46,750 nt of DNA from Comamonadaceae bacterium (lineage in GTDB: Bacteria; Pseudomonadota; Gammaproteobacteria; Burkholderiales; Burkholderiaceae_C): positions 1 through 46,750 of the forward strand of contig CANCLK010000019.1 in NCBI GenBank assembly GCA_947378785.1, read 5' to 3'. Below are positions 1 to 7,512 of the stretch, piece after piece. Each line of letters begins with the position of its first letter. Position 1 is the first letter of the stretch. A model generated the notes under the pieces. That model ran no database searches and had not been told where the DNA came from. It was given only the letters and a program-made list of their open reading frames with translations. The position numbers were made by a program, and so were the translations under genes.

Positions 1-431
1 CACTTTGTTTTGGATGGATTGATAGCAAGCCTCGCACTCTTGACGCAGAGCGTTCAATGCTATGGTTTTCACCACGAAAAAAGGGGAGCGCGTGGAGCAA
101 AAGGAACAAAGAGCGCGTTGAGAAACTGGTAGCAGCGAATCGATTACATAAAGCTGGCTTGGCAAAAATTGAAGAGGCCAAGCAAGATGGAAGTTGGATT
201 AAATTGGATAGCGTTGAGGCGCTTGAGATTCCGTCTGATTTGCGTAAGGCATTCAAATCCAATCTCGGTTCAAACAGCAACTTTGATGCATTTCCCCGTT
301 CAACCAAACGGGCAATTCTTGAGTGGATTGGGAATGCCAAGACCGAAGCAACGCGAGCCAAGCGAGTCTCTGAAACCGCAACCTTGGCGGCAGAAAACAT
401 TCGCGCCAATCAATGGACAAAGAAGAAGTAA
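1..431 (+). CDS. YdeI/OmpD-associated-like protein (5' partial)
   Basis: The reading frame is open from base 3 upstream of the first ATG at 57, and the upstream codons read C-F-G-W-I-D-S-K-P-R-T-L-D. That block, followed by the F-S-P-R-K-K-G-S-A-W-S motif, is characteristic of the YdeI/OmpD-associated family. The gene therefore starts outside the window and the ATG at 57 is internal. The C-terminal part has the usual N-F-D-A-F-P-R-S-x-K-R and I-L-E-W-I-x-N-A-K segments and ends in a lysine run. Members are small cytoplasmic proteins of unclear biochemistry, linked in some enterobacteria to antimicrobial-peptide or bacteriocin tolerance. Nothing here fixes the role. The family call is confident, the function is not. 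Confidence 0.8.
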   Translation, partial: LCFGWIDSKPRTLDAERSMLWFSPRKKGSAWSKRNKERVEKLVAANRLHKAGLAKIEEAKQDGSWIKLDSVEALEIPSDLRKAFKSNLGSNSNFDAFPRSTKRAILEWIGNAKTEATRAKRVSETATLAAENIRANQWTKKK

Positions 432-1156
432 CAAACCCCTGACTTGCTAAAGCCACGCCCTGCTTCCAGTCTTTTCCAGTCGGGCCACCGAATGTCTGCT
501 TCGGCGTGTCGCATTAGACCGCTCTCAGCCCACGGCGGGTGCTCGCTTCAACATAGTGTCCACCACAAAGCAGCCCGGCGCCCCCAGAACGCCATTGACT
601 GGTCTAGAGCGGGCAGAGTCCAAATTGCTGCACCCGCTTTGGGCCTGGAGTTGCCAGTGCGATAACAACCCCAAATGTCGGCTCATGGCCGGTAGCAGAC
701 GGTCAGCTGTTTTAAGCGGACGACTGCAATCGCTGCATTACCGCCGCCCAAGGCAGCGCCGCGACCGTTCGCATTGGGTCGAAAGGGCACAGTGGCGCAA
801 CCTAGCAGGTTCTAATTCCGGAGCCTTTAGCACAAAGGTTCTGAAAACTCTCGGTACAAGAAGATGTCTCAACATTTAGAATGATGCATTGAACCCCAAG
901 AGCTTGATCTACATGCCCTTGGAAAACTTAGGCGGTTTGCGATCTAGTATCTTCTGGCCCTCCAGCATCTGCAAGGGTTTGTTGCTATTAACTTGGCAGC
1001 AAGCCCTTTCTTTTTGGCGCGCCATGTCGCCGCCAGTACCGCATTTTGTACTTCCTCGCGGCACGCACCAGACGAAGTCAGATGCCTGGCTGTAAAAGCT
1101 GGATCGTCAACTCAGTGGAACCATAATTCAGACGATTCACTTTCAGGGGCGGCCAT
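432..1156. other. Long non-coding gap (725 bp)
   Basis: No convincing gene was found here. The short open frames have unnatural composition, no ribosome-binding site and no family resemblance. The stretch carries fragments such as AATGTCTGCTTCGGC near 489 and AATGTCGGCTCATGGCC near 675, which look like loosely similar degenerate copies of one motif. It also holds the hairpin at 973-1015. It may be a decayed gene or an old insertion scar; that is inference. Confidence 0.5.
973..1015 (+). terminator. Strong terminator-like hairpin
   Basis: The arms AAGGGTTTGTTGC (973-985) and GCAGCAAGCCCTT (996-1008) pair over 13 positions, two of them G-U, around a 10-base loop. A T-rich tail TCTTTTT follows. 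This is the shape of a Rho-independent terminator reading on the + strand. No protein-coding gene lies directly upstream, the nearest ending at 431, so it may close a small untranslated transcript or be left over from a lost gene. Confidence 0.65.
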
Positions 1157-2179
1157 ATGAATGAGATGTTGAGAGCAAAAGCTCTTTCGCTTTTGTCGTT
1201 TTTTTCCGTCATGACTGTGGATGCGATCGCCCGGGAGGATTGCAATCCGCCGCCCATGGACGTCGCTAAATTGGTGGAGATTCGATCTGGTTTTCACCGG
1301 GTCACCGGACCCTTGGCCCAGTTCGACCCTTGTCACTCATCGGTTAATTTTTCAATGCCGGGTTTCTTTTCGACCAAGCTGGGAGAAAAGCCCCCTTTGA
1401 TGATCATTGCGCATGGCGGCGGCGGACCTGGTGCAGCAGAAAAAGAAATGATGCGTCGAATGAACAAAGCGGGTGTTGCCACCCTTTTGTACGATGCTTA
1501 TGAGATGAATGGTTTTCAGTACAAAGGCACCATGCTTTTCGTGCTGGGCGTGACCAATGAATCTCGTCAACGGATGATTTTCAAAGCGACTTTTGGCGCC
1601 TATAAATGGGCCAAAAAACAGCCAGAAATTGATACCACCCGCATTTACATCAATGGGCTTTCAAACGGAGGCAGCGTCGCCGTCAACATGGCCGGCGTTG
1701 TAGAACCTGAACATGTCCCTGCTGTCATTGCTGAGGGGGCATCCCCCACGGGCATTGGCTTCCCGGACAACATTAATGTGCCCCTGAAGCTTGTTTACGG
1801 ACGGCTCGATAACTACGGAGGGAAGGCCGAAGATGATTGGATGTACACGCGATCAGACCCGTGCAGTTTCAATCTTGAATTTAAGTTAGCGCCTGTGGGC
1901 GTTTCTGCGCGTTGTTCTGCCAAAAACAATCCGACAGACATGGTTCAATCGCCCATGGCTTGGGCGAGCGACCTCAAGTCGCAGGGGCTCCCTATCGACA
2001 TGTGGTTTTATGACAATGCAGCCCATGGCATTTTCATCGGCACCATGAAGAAGGAAACCCGAACTTACGGGACAGGCGAAACTGCAAATTTTCGATACGG
2101 CTGGATTGGCAGTCGTGACGGCGTCGCAGATCAATATGCAGCCGATATCGTGAAGCTCATCAAGTCAAGCTATCCGTAA
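1157..2179 (+). CDS. Exported alpha/beta hydrolase (dienelactone hydrolase-like)
   Basis: The 340-residue protein starts with a hydrophobic segment (about residues 8-25) compatible with a signal peptide. An H-G-G-G-G oxyanion motif lies at 86-90 and the nucleophile elbow G-L-S-N-G-G at 167-172, making Ser169 the likely nucleophile. A late A-A-H-G-I motif near residue 290 probably supplies the catalytic His. This order fits a secreted or periplasmic alpha/beta hydrolase of the dienelactone-hydrolase/prolyl-oligopeptidase-like clan, and the substrate cannot be read from sequence. Several cysteines in the mature part could form disulfides. It stands alone, 189 bp before the caspase/CHAT operon and on the same strand, so linkage to that operon is possible but unproven. 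Confidence 0.75.
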   Translation: MNEMLRAKALSLLSFFSVMTVDAIAREDCNPPPMDVAKLVEIRSGFHRVTGPLAQFDPCHSSVNFSMPGFFSTKLGEKPPLMIIAHGGGGPGAAEKEMMRRMNKAGVATLLYDAYEMNGFQYKGTMLFVLGVTNESRQRMIFKATFGAYKWAKKQPEIDTTRIYINGLSNGGSVAVNMAGVVEPEHVPAVIAEGASPTGIGFPDNINVPLKLVYGRLDNYGGKAEDDWMYTRSDPCSFNLEFKLAPVGVSARCSAKNNPTDMVQSPMAWASDLKSQGLPIDMWFYDNAAHGIFIGTMKKETRTYGTGETANFRYGWIGSRDGVADQYAADIVKLIKSSYP

Positions 2180-2270
2180 ATTGCGCTTCGCCAGCCTGCA
2201 CCCCCAGCACACGACGGTGCAGATCTCGCGCATCTAGGCCCAACGACCACCAAGATGCAGAGGTCGGTCT

Positions 2271-2282
2271 AGGGTTTTCCCT
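2271..2282. promoter_or_regulatory. Palindrome AGGG-TTTT-CCCT upstream of the caspase/CHAT operon
   Basis: A perfect 4-bp inverted repeat with a T4 centre lies about 90 bp upstream of the first operon gene. It is the only clear symmetric element in the 2180-2368 gap and could be an operator. The bases just before the ATG at 2369 are AT-rich (TAATATAAATAA) and could include a -10 element, but no good Shine-Dalgarno sequence is visible there. The regulator is unknown. Confidence 0.3.
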
Positions 2283-2368
2283 TGGGTGACTCAGAAAAAT
2301 ACAAATGACCGAAGTTGGAATCAACCCAGCATAATGGTCGTCATCAAATTTGTATCTAATATAAATAA

Positions 2369-2866
2369 ATGAAACATAAAACTTACAAAAACTATTGGTT
2401 CGCAGCACTGTTCTTATTGCTCACAGCATGTGCATCAAACATGCCGCCCACAACGGCTAAAGCATTGGCCAAGCCTGAGTTGACGTTTGTGGACCTTCAA
2501 AGTTTTGACCGTGAGTTGATGGCATCGCTGTCAGAACCACTCCCCAAAGTGGAGGTGGCATTTTTTGACCGCATCACCCCGAGCGCGTTGCCTGATCGTC
2601 TTCAGCACTGGATGGTCTCTGTCGAATCAGGTGGCGGCTCCGTAAAGGTAGTGCCCCCGAAATCCAGCGTGACGGCAAAAAACCCTTTTTTACTCATCAG
2701 TCTGGTGACCAGCCTGTGGTCTGCGTCTGACATGTTCAAGAGCATGTCGAATCAATCGCATTACAAGTCTGCGCAAGGGTTTGATGCCGAAATTATTCTC
2801 AAGATTGACGACAAGGGTGACTCTGTCGTTGAGCGGGTGGTTTTCCTAAAAAAATTAAAAGGGTGA
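2369..2866 (+). CDS. Lipoprotein of unknown function, first gene of caspase/CHAT operon
   Basis: The 165-residue product has a type II signal peptide: a lysine-rich start, a hydrophobic core, and the lipobox L-T-A-C with Cys21 as the lipidated residue. The residue after Cys is Ala, so outer-membrane sorting is likely. The mature part has no domain I recognise. It includes a hydrophobic stretch (F-L-L-I-S-L-V-T-S-L-W) and ends with an alternating beta-like segment. The stop is followed after 4 bp by the OmpA-family gene, so the two are very probably cotranscribed. A structural or scaffold role in the envelope complex encoded downstream is inference from context only. Confidence 0.7.
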   Translation: MKHKTYKNYWFAALFLLLTACASNMPPTTAKALAKPELTFVDLQSFDRELMASLSEPLPKVEVAFFDRITPSALPDRLQHWMVSVESGGGSVKVVPPKSSVTAKNPFLLISLVTSLWSASDMFKSMSNQSHYKSAQGFDAEIILKIDDKGDSVVERVVFLKKLKG

Positions 2867-2870
2867 TTTC

Positions 2871-3440
2871 ATGAACAGTGGGTATAAAACTGTTCTGCTA
2901 TTTTTGTTTGGCTTGTGTCCTGCGTACTCTTCTGCACAAATCGCTGCGCCGACAGCGGAGCAGATGATTCAACAACTCAAGGTACCTAAGACACGTGGAT
3001 TGAGAAACCTGTCAGTGGAGGCGACTTCTTCGAAAGCCGCTAGCGATTCCAGCGCCGAAACTGCAGCTGATGCGCCCACGGCGCTTGTTGCAAGCCCAGA
3101 AAAACCTTCGCTGTCATTGCTGATTCAATTCGATTTCAACTCAGCTCGCGTGCGCCCCGAAAGTCAGCAGGCATTGGCTAACCTGTCCCAAGCGCTGCAG
3201 TCGCAGGAGTTGCTCCATTCCAACTTCTCGATTGAAGGTCACACAGACGCCAAGGGTCGCAGCGATCAAAATCAAAAGCTGAGCCAGCAGCGTGCCAATG
3301 CGGTTAGCGATTTTCTTAAAAAATGGGGCGTTGCAGATACTCGCTTGGTGGCAACAGGCAAAGGGGCCGCTGAATTGGCCAACACGGCGGATCCGTTTGC
3401 GCCTGAGAATCGCCGCGTCCGCATCGTTAACCTCGACTGA
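2871..3440 (+). CDS. OmpA-family peptidoglycan-binding protein
   Basis: The 189-residue protein has a signal peptide ending near S-S-A-Q (residues 20-23) and a low-complexity Ala/Ser linker at about 50-80. An OmpA C-terminal domain covers residues 83-187. The diaminopimelate-binding signature is present: G-H-T-D with Asp126, L-S-x-x-R with Arg141, and N-R-R-V near 180. There is no beta-barrel domain, so it is a periplasmic or lipoprotein-associated peptidoglycan clamp rather than a porin. A good ribosome-binding site (AAGGGTGA) lies just before the ATG, inside the tail of the preceding lipoprotein gene. It probably anchors the operon's products to the cell wall. Confidence 0.85.
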   Translation: MNSGYKTVLLFLFGLCPAYSSAQIAAPTAEQMIQQLKVPKTRGLRNLSVEATSSKAASDSSAETAADAPTALVASPEKPSLSLLIQFDFNSARVRPESQQALANLSQALQSQELLHSNFSIEGHTDAKGRSDQNQKLSQQRANAVSDFLKKWGVADTRLVATGKGAAELANTADPFAPENRRVRIVNLD

Positions 3441-3451
3441 CATCGGTCGGC

Positions 3452-5080
3452 ATGACTGAAACGCGTCCCCCATGGCAACGGTTGCTTGACCGCATCGGGG
3501 CACTGCCGACACGACGCGTCACCTGGGGCTTGGTCCTGCTTTTTTCAGTCTGGGTCGTCCTTGATGTTTTTATCTTCAAGGTCACGGGGGGGCTGGCCAA
3601 GTCGAGTTTTGATGCCATGGTGCGTGCTCGCGTTTATGTTGCTGCGCCGGATCCACGCATTGTGATTCTTGATATTGACGAGGCGTCTCTTGCGCGGATG
3701 ACCAAGGAGTTTGGGCGCTGGCCTTGGCCTCGGGATACGCTGGCCACGGTGTTAGACCATGTCGAAGGCCAGGCGCCGGCCGCCATTGTTTGGGATGTTT
3801 TGTTTTCTGATGCAGACCGCATTAGCCCAGGCGGTGATGCTGCGTTCAACGAAGCCGTCAGGCGAAGCACGCACAGCCATTTTTCGGTGGTTCGCCTGCC
3901 GAAAAAGAACGACAAGTTGAGTGAGGTGACCGAAGCTGACTTGCCAAATTTATGGGTGGCACCTGCTCAGATGCTGGCTTCAGGGTCTGCCACTGTGGCG
4001 CTCATCCCGCCCGCGCTCCCTGCTGTGGCGGCGAGCCGTTTGGGCTTCAATAACGGCTACGTGGATGACGATGGTGTGCTTCGGCGCTACCGCTACCTGG
4101 AACCGTTGGCGGACGGCAGTGCGATTCAATCGCTGCCACTGAGTGTGTTGCGCGCGTTGGATCCTCTCGCTTACGACGCTTACCTGGCTAAATTCGGAAG
4201 CTCTTTTTTGGGCGACCTTGATGAGTTGATTGCATGGCGACGTGAGGGACCCGCCTATCCCCATGTTTCTTTTGCCGATGTATTCGACCAAGCTGACAGT
4301 GGACAACCATTGGCATCGGTCCCCAGCTTTGCCGGAAAAATTGTCATCGTGGGTGCGACGGCCCCTAGCTTGCATGACATCCATGCGACCCCCTTATCCA
4401 GCATGCAGGCCGGCGTCGATTCGCTGGCAGCCGCATTGGATAACTTGTTGAATCAACGTCACTTGGCTGAGCTGCCGCGATGGCTTCAAGCTTTTTTTGC
4501 AGTGGCTCTTTGTGTGGGCTTGGCGGTTTGGGGGCAGCTCAAAAGCATTGCTTCGCTGGCCCCCGCTTTACTGGTGTTGCCGGCGGCCTTGCTGGGCATG
4601 AGTTACTTGAGTTTGAACGGCTCGCCGATGTTCGTAGACCTTCATTTGGCCGCTGGTTTGGCCTTGCTTTTTTTGGCGTTGTTGCGCTATTGGAATACGC
4701 TGCGCCGAAATTACTGGTGCTCTGCGCCAGCCTTTGGGCCATCGCTAGGCATTTGGCCCTTGGCTCGGCAAGACGCTTGGTTAGAGGGCCCGCTCGATCG
4801 CCTCATTGACGCCGTGGAGCGTTACGCGCCTGACTGTCGCGTGGTGGTTTGCGACTTCAACGAGGCTGGGCTTGCAACGCCGCGATGGCCTGAGCTGGCG
4901 CGTTTTGCGGCCGTCGTCGGCCCACAAACAGTTTTGACGGCAGTTCAACCCGTGCTTCAGCCGGTGCTGCAGCGACTCGCGAGCCGTTGTGGCGATCCGG
5001 ACAGGTCACAAGCGTGCGTCACCCGTGAGCAGTTGGCTGATGGTGTGTTGTCGACTTGGCATGCCTTCAAAAAAAACTGA
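3452..5080 (+). CDS. CHASE2-domain membrane sensor without a recognised output domain
   Basis: The 542-residue protein has an N-terminal membrane helix (about residues 22-42) and a large extracytoplasmic CHASE2 domain (about 45-340). Recognisable pieces are the F-D-x-x-x-R-x-R entry, the I-V-I-L-D-I-D-E strand, W-P-W-P-R and W-D-V-L-F-S-D. Three closely spaced membrane helices follow (about 345-415). CHASE2 proteins normally carry an adenylyl cyclase, kinase or diguanylate cyclase after these helices. Here only a roughly 125-residue tail follows, with no catalytic motif I can see. A sensory or structural partner for the proteases encoded next is the natural inference. It starts 11 bp after the OmpA gene. 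Confidence 0.82.
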   Translation: MTETRPPWQRLLDRIGALPTRRVTWGLVLLFSVWVVLDVFIFKVTGGLAKSSFDAMVRARVYVAAPDPRIVILDIDEASLARMTKEFGRWPWPRDTLATVLDHVEGQAPAAIVWDVLFSDADRISPGGDAAFNEAVRRSTHSHFSVVRLPKKNDKLSEVTEADLPNLWVAPAQMLASGSATVALIPPALPAVAASRLGFNNGYVDDDGVLRRYRYLEPLADGSAIQSLPLSVLRALDPLAYDAYLAKFGSSFLGDLDELIAWRREGPAYPHVSFADVFDQADSGQPLASVPSFAGKIVIVGATAPSLHDIHATPLSSMQAGVDSLAAALDNLLNQRHLAELPRWLQAFFAVALCVGLAVWGQLKSIASLAPALLVLPAALLGMSYLSLNGSPMFVDLHLAAGLALLFLALLRYWNTLRRNYWCSAPAFGPSLGIWPLARQDAWLEGPLDRLIDAVERYAPDCRVVVCDFNEAGLATPRWPELARFAAVVGPQTVLTAVQPVLQPVLQRLASRCGDPDRSQACVTREQLADGVLSTWHAFKKN

Positions 5081-5105
5081 TGCCACATTCATAAAAGGTA
5101 AACAG

Positions 5106-6974
5106 ATGACATTCAGCTTGAATTTAAAACGTCCTAGGAATTTTTTCGGTGCCTTGGCGAGTCTGCTCTTGACGCTTGAGGTGCTTGCGCAGACGGCCGT
5201 ACCGGGGCAGATCTTGACGACCGTGCGTGCCACCGAGCTCCGGGCTGACAAGCTAGGCTCAGCCACAGTTTTATCCAGTCTGGCCGCAGGCGTTTCTTTG
5301 CGACTTCTCAGCGCGGAGGGTGGTTGGACCCTAGTCGAGGCGGGAACGAATCCGGATAAGGCCAGCCCGAAAATTACCGGCTGGGTTCGTGCCAGTAGCG
5401 TGAACTGGCAAACGGGCGCATCGAATGTGTCTAGGCTTGTCAGTGGCCGAGAAGCGGCTGGGAACACGGCTTTGACTTTGGGCGTTCGAAGCATGCCGCC
5501 ACGGGTCAATCGCCATGCGCTGATTATTGGCATCAGTCGCTATGCGGATGCCGCCACGCCGCCATTGCCGGGTGCCCGCATTGACAAAGAATCCGCAACA
5601 CAAATGGCACAAGCCATGCAGGTCCCGGCCAGCAATATTCGTTATTTGCAAGACGAGCAGGCCACTGGCAACAGCATTCGTGCTGCGCTGAAAGAATTGA
5701 CAGCTCAGGTTCAGGAGGGCGATCGGGTATTTATTCACTACTCCGGTCATGGCACGCGTTACAACGATCCGGTTGCTGGGGGCTGTGTAGAAGCCCTGCT
5801 GGCTTATGACGGCGGCAGCAGCGGCATGATCACCAACCATGAGATGGCCGACATGCTCAAGACCATCACCAACAAGACGGATAAATTATTTGTGATGTAC
5901 GACGCCTGTCACTCGGGCGGATTAGCGCAGGCCGCAACGTCAGTTCGTACGCGAGGCGTTCTGAACCTGAATGACGATGGCTTGTTGCGGCCCAAGTTTG
6001 CCAGCATCACCGAAGAATGTGGTCGCCCGGTGAACGTCAAGACACGCAATCTTTTGGTCGAAGCAACAGCCACAGGTGCGTTGCCTCAGGACATCATCCA
6101 TGTCAGCGCTTCACGGGACAACGAGATCAGTTTCGACGATGAACAAAAGGGTGGCTTGGCCACGCAGTTCATGCGTGACTGCATGCTGCGCGATGCGGTC
6201 GATTTGGATAATTCTGGGGCCATCAGCATGGATGAAATCAGGCAGTGCGCGCAAGTCAAGATCAACAAGCGCATGGCCAATGACGTGAATTACAAGCCAC
6301 ACAACTTGGTTCTCAATGGCAATGCCGCTTTTGTACCCGCTTGGTTCAGTCAGCCCAGCGCAGTGGCAGTCTCTACGCCTGTCGCCTTAGCGACCGCTGC
6401 ACCAGCAGCAGTCGCACCCGTGGCGTTGGCTCCCCCTGCATTGACGGGCGAAAAAGCGTTGCTTCAAATGTTTGATCAGCGCGATGCCAAGCGCCGCGTG
6501 CAAGTGTCCGCTGGGAAGGACAAGCTCAAGATCGGGCAGGACGTTCTCGATTTTTCAGTCCAGTCTGACCGCGCTGGCTATGTGTATGTCGCCCTCGCTG
6601 GCTCGGACAACAAGGCACTTTATTTGTTGTTCCCCAACGATCTTGATCAAAACAACAAAATTGAAGTGGGTCAAAAAATTCAATTGCCGCGCCCTAATTG
6701 GCGCGTCAAGGCGGCAGGGCCAGTGGGCACTGACAACTTGCTGGTGATGGTGGCAGATGCCCCGCGAGATTTGACAACACTGGCGGCTAACAAGGCAGGC
6801 CCCTTCGTCAGTTCATTCAACGATGCGCAAGGTCGTGCGAAGTTGGGTGCTCTGATGACAACCTCCCAGCTGGTGGTCAATCAGTCGTGTCTGAACGTCG
6901 TGACGCGACGCAATAACCCCTTGTGTTCAGACGCCTATGGCGCAGCCATGTTGGCGATTGAGGAGACAAAATGA
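5106..6974 (+). CDS. Exported caspase-like (C14) protease with SH3-like and DUF4384-like parts and an EF-hand loop
   Basis: I chose the ATG at 5106 over an in-frame one at 4989. It follows AAAAGG and opens with a signal peptide (residues 1-29, ending L-A-Q), whereas the longer form runs back into the CHASE2 gene. The 622-residue product has an SH3-like segment (about 35-105), then a caspase fold (about 135-410). The dyad is His215 in H-Y-S-G-H-G and Cys268 in D-A-C-H-S-G-G. Inside the peptidase region a canonical EF-hand loop runs from Asp366 to Glu377 (D-L-D-N-S-G-A-I-S-M-D-E). A Pro/Ala linker (about 412-447) leads to a C-terminal domain resembling DUF4384. The protein is predicted to act in the periplasm. 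Its stop overlaps the next ATG by 4 bp. Confidence 0.88.
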   Translation: MTFSLNLKRPRNFFGALASLLLTLEVLAQTAVPGQILTTVRATELRADKLGSATVLSSLAAGVSLRLLSAEGGWTLVEAGTNPDKASPKITGWVRASSVNWQTGASNVSRLVSGREAAGNTALTLGVRSMPPRVNRHALIIGISRYADAATPPLPGARIDKESATQMAQAMQVPASNIRYLQDEQATGNSIRAALKELTAQVQEGDRVFIHYSGHGTRYNDPVAGGCVEALLAYDGGSSGMITNHEMADMLKTITNKTDKLFVMYDACHSGGLAQAATSVRTRGVLNLNDDGLLRPKFASITEECGRPVNVKTRNLLVEATATGALPQDIIHVSASRDNEISFDDEQKGGLATQFMRDCMLRDAVDLDNSGAISMDEIRQCAQVKINKRMANDVNYKPHNLVLNGNAAFVPAWFSQPSAVAVSTPVALATAAPAAVAPVALAPPALTGEKALLQMFDQRDAKRRVQVSAGKDKLKIGQDVLDFSVQSDRAGYVYVALAGSDNKALYLLFPNDLDQNNKIEVGQKIQLPRPNWRVKAAGPVGTDNLLVMVADAPRDLTTLAANKAGPFVSSFNDAQGRAKLGALMTTSQLVVNQSCLNVVTRRNNPLCSDAYGAAMLAIEETK

Positions 6975-7462
6975 AATTTCTTAACTGTCGATTAATGCTC
7001 AGTGCTTGCTGGTTTTTTGCGTTGCCGGCGATGGCTCAAATGCCTGCATCTTTACAGGCGGTGCCCGATGGCTGGTTGGTGACGCCAGCGGAAGCCCGCG
7101 AGTTCAAAGGTGAGGAGGGCTTCAACGAGCAAGCCGCATTGCGACCGCGCGCAATGATGCCCCAAATTGATATCGTCAAACCTGAGGCGGTGGCTGACAT
7201 GAAAGTCAAAGCACCTTTTGCGATATCGGTGCTCTTCAAAGGCCAGTTGGATGCGCCGATTGATCCCAGCACATTCAAGGTGTTGTATGGGACTTTCAAG
7301 ATTGATATCACCAGCCGCATCACAAAATTTGTCAAAGTGACAAAGGATGGCTTCGCATTAGAGAGCGCTCAAATCCCAGCTGGCAAGCACCGCATGACGA
7401 TGCAGGTCACGGATGAAAAGCAGCGTGTTGCAGAGCGCGAGTTTCGAGTCGAAGTGGAATAG
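6971..7462 (+). CDS. Small exported protein of unknown function
   Basis: The 163-residue product has a clear signal peptide ending A-M-A-Q near residue 23. The mature part has an N-terminal region with the phrase P-D-G-W-L-V-T-P-A-E, followed by about 95 residues with the strand pattern of an immunoglobulin-like beta-sandwich. I recognise no named family. The ATG overlaps the caspase stop in an ATGA arrangement, so translation of the two is probably coupled. That makes it the best candidate for a dedicated substrate, inhibitor or adaptor of the caspase-like protein. This is inferred from gene order only. Confidence 0.7.
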   Translation: MKFLNCRLMLSACWFFALPAMAQMPASLQAVPDGWLVTPAEAREFKGEEGFNEQAALRPRAMMPQIDIVKPEAVADMKVKAPFAISVLFKGQLDAPIDPSTFKVLYGTFKIDITSRITKFVKVTKDGFALESAQIPAGKHRMTMQVTDEKQRVAEREFRVEVE

Positions 7463-7512
7463 ATCCAGATGTATCAAGCACTGATTTTGCCGGTAGATTT
7501 CGGAAGATAAAA

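Noticed and set aside
432..1095. Short frames at 444-665, 556-879 and 889-1095
   Set aside because: They overlap one another in different frames, lack start signals and have compositions typical of non-coding DNA.
4989..5105. N-terminal extension of the caspase-like gene back to an ATG at 4989
   Set aside because: It lies inside the CHASE2 coding region, has no ribosome-binding site and would hide the signal peptide that starts at 5106.
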